A DNA stretch of 21,936 nt from a virus. The stretch is taken from IMG/VR virus record IMGVR_UViG_3300000553_000374, positions 1-21,936 of that record; one strand, given 5' to 3'. The position numbers and the translations under genes were made by a program. The notes beneath the pieces are model-generated. The model saw only the letters and a list, made by a program, of their open reading frames with translations. It was not told the DNA's origin and ran no database searches. Of this stretch, positions 20,702 to 21,936 are shown piece after piece. Every line of letters begins with the position of its first letter. Position 1 is the first letter of the stretch.

Positions 20702-21490
20702 AATTTTAGCACATCTTAGTTTATGAGCTTCTGATATCTTTTTTCTATGTTCTTCTGACTTCGGCTTGCCCTTTGACCCTTCTGATATCTTTTTTCTATG
20801 TTCTTCTGACAGGGCTACACCCTTCCTTTTCCTACTCATTTCCGCCCTCTCTTCTTCTGTCCAAATATGCCTAAAACTCACCTTCAGTTGTTCTAATCGT
20901 TTAGCATATTTTTCTGGATCGGACTTAATTGCCGCCCACCCTTGCTTAGATCCCTCACTTTTTGCAAGCCTAAGTGTATCGGAATCAATCCTGGTTTTTG
21001 CTAATTCTTTCAAAGAGTTGCTCATTTTTTCAATGCTTTCTTTTTTCCACACTCTTTTTGAATTTGCTTCCCCTATTTTCTTCTTCTCTTCCTCAGTATG
21101 CCTCCTCAGTTTTCCTCGCTCACTCATTTTTTGTTTTGTATCTGCACTGTGCTTTTTCCCACTCATTGGAGATCCGGCTATCCTTGATATGTTATAACCC
21201 CCTTCTTCACTAGACTTAAAGAAATCTAAGAAAAACTGTTCTCTTGTAAGGAGGTCTTCTTTGCCTACAAGTTCTAAAATTTTACAATCGAATGCGTTTG
21301 CTCCATGTTTATTCCACGAATTTTGGAGTTTTAAAGAGTGATGGCCTCCTTTTTCTAGGAAATCAAAATGCTTCAGCAGTCGCTTTCTGAGATCCACAGA
21401 ACTTCCAATGTAGCTTTTTCCAGTATTAGTGTTTAGAATGGCATAAACTCCTGAGACCCCCAAAGCCTTTGGAGTAGATAAGAACGGCAT
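20684..21490 (-). CDS. GIY-YIG homing endonuclease with NUMOD3 repeats
   Basis: This 268-aa protein has the GIY-YIG core near the N-terminus: GVYAILNTNTGKSYIGSSVDLRKRLLKH, including the GVY and YIG triplets, the following conserved Arg, and a later Glu in TREQFFLDFF. Beyond residue 100 come NUMOD3-type DNA-contacting elements: GSPMSGKKHSADTKQKMSERGK and, near the end, two copies of SEEHRKKISE spaced 17 residues apart. The start has GGAGGT 5 nt upstream on the minus strand. It is the only confident minus-strand gene, placed between a terminator and the DNA ligase gene, as expected for an inserted mobile gene. No intron signs are visible. Confidence 0.92.
   Translation of the reverse strand: MPFLSTPKALGVSGVYAILNTNTGKSYIGSSVDLRKRLLKHFDFLEKGGHHSLKLQNSWNKHGANAFDCKILELVGKEDLLTREQFFLDFFKSSEEGGYNISRIAGSPMSGKKHSADTKQKMSERGKLRRHTEEEKKKIGEANSKRVWKKESIEKMSNSLKELAKTRIDSDTLRLAKSEGSKQGWAAIKSDPEKYAKRLEQLKVSFRHIWTEEERAEMSRKRKGVALSEEHRKKISEGSKGKPKSEEHRKKISEAHKLRCAKIKKAAE
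20728..20810 (-). repeat. 32-nt perfect direct repeat inside the GIY-YIG gene
   Basis: The same 32 bases occur at 20728-20759 and 20779-20810, offset by 51 nt (17 codons). They encode the duplicated SEEHRKKISE part of the NUMOD3 elements. Identity at the DNA level suggests a recent internal duplication. Confidence 0.9.
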
Positions 21491-21538
21491 GAACTACCTC
21501 CATCAGTATACTTGAAAGTTTGTTTTTACGGGAGTTAT

Positions 21539-21936
21539 ATGGATTTCGAAGAAGCAGGTAAAAACCTAATCATAGAAACTAATAAAAAATTAATGGAAGC
21601 TAGTAAAGCCTACTACGCTAAGGCCCAGCCCATCATGACTGATGAGCATTACGATTTGCTAGAAAAAGACCTAAAAAGTATGGTGTCTAAACTTCCACAA
21701 TTTACTGGACTTGCCACGGTTTTAACTAAGGTGGGATCTGACATTGTGGACGATAAGGGTAGAGTTCGTCATTCTAGGCCAATGTTATCTTTAGAAAATC
21801 AGTATACTTTTGATAATGTAGAAGCTTTTGTTGACAAATTTCCTGAGGGGGCCGCTTTTGTGGTTGAACCAAAAATTGATGGCGCGAGTTTAGCGGTTCA
21901 ATACCTGAACCGTCAGCTAGTTAAAGCTGTGACTCG
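21539..21936 (+). CDS. ligA: NAD-dependent DNA ligase, N-terminal part (runs off the window)
   Basis: The start is ATG 21539 with GGGAG 5 nt upstream. The visible 132 residues contain the Ia domain motif AYYAKAQPIMTDEHYDLLEKDL that binds the NMN part of NAD, then VGSDIVDDKGRVRHSRPMLSLENQY, then VEPKIDGASLAVQY, where K112 is the adenylated lysine (K115 in E. coli LigA). The enzyme seals nicks in duplex DNA. The remainder lies beyond 21936, so completeness cannot be judged. It follows the minus-strand endonuclease with a 48-nt gap; the gap holds the 8-bp palindrome AGTATACT (21505-21512), giving a TATACT on each strand, but no convincing -35. Confidence 0.93.
   Translation, partial: MDFEEAGKNLIIETNKKLMEASKAYYAKAQPIMTDEHYDLLEKDLKSMVSKLPQFTGLATVLTKVGSDIVDDKGRVRHSRPMLSLENQYTFDNVEAFVDKFPEGAAFVVEPKIDGASLAVQYLNRQLVKAVT

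Noticed and set aside
20766-21213. Hydrophobic, Phe/Ser/Leu-rich forward frames at 20766 and 20974 that look like membrane proteins
   Set aside because: They are the complement of the Lys/Glu-rich GIY-YIG gene; Lys/Glu codons read backwards give Phe/Ser/Leu, which explains the false membrane look.
1-21936. tRNA or rRNA genes
   Set aside because: I saw no cloverleaf with a CCA-type acceptor or conserved rRNA segments on either strand; the gaps are too short for most structured RNAs.

Overview
The window reads as part of a large tailed dsDNA bacteriophage genome (Caudoviricetes-like). It is a dense run of short, mostly co-directional genes that overlap by TAATG or ATGA junctions and nearly all carry Shine-Dalgarno sequences. 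It holds a phage-style replication and recombination gene set, two homing-endonuclease-like genes of different families, and no ribosomal, tRNA or metabolic-operon genes. The DNA is AT-rich apart from a GC-richer patch near 18.7-20.3 kb. The host cannot be named from the sequence; it is bacterial, since initiation depends on SD sites. No virion structural genes are present, so this is the early/middle replication region.

Layout. 1-950: end of an unseen gene, then three small unknown genes, one with a winged-helix look, and a palindrome-bearing gap. 971-6053: SNF2-type helicase, a zinc-finger protein shaped like a DnaC helicase loader but with both Walker motifs destroyed, a 113-aa unknown, a helical protein whose C-terminus imitates the SSB C-terminal tip, and a gp32-like ssDNA-binding protein, closed by a strong intrinsic terminator. 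6120-8192: RuvC-like resolvase and a RecA/UvsX recombinase. 8202-9490: two unknowns. 9490-12993: an N-terminal half Rad50/SbcC ending in a zinc hook, a coiled-coil protein, a Nudix hydrolase, a small unknown, a hemerythrin-like protein and an SbcD/Mre11-type nuclease. 12994-16218: small helical protein, nucleoside deoxyribosyltransferase-like protein, HExxH zincin, two unknowns and ThyX. 16270-18686: HNH-type endonuclease whose start is buried in a hairpin, a degenerate NYN/PIN-like protein and two unknowns. 18781-20677: a GC-richer cassette of three tiny genes, two of them clearly zinc-finger-like, with a repeated leader motif, then a RlaP-type nucleotidyltransferase, an overlapping one-helix membrane protein and a small unknown, ending in a bidirectional terminator. 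20684-21490 (minus strand): GIY-YIG endonuclease with NUMOD3 repeats. 21539-end: N-terminus of NAD-dependent DNA ligase.

Functionally the set fits recombination-dependent replication: helicase, a loader-like adaptor, SSB, a possible recombination mediator, RecA, resolvase, Mre11/half-Rad50 end processing and ligase, with ThyX, Nudix and deoxyribosyltransferase-like proteins adjusting the nucleotide pool. The strongest candidates for something undescribed are the SSB-tip-bearing protein beside a pseudo-ATPase loader, the half-Rad50/hemerythrin/Mre11 cluster, and the hairpin-occluded homing endonuclease.
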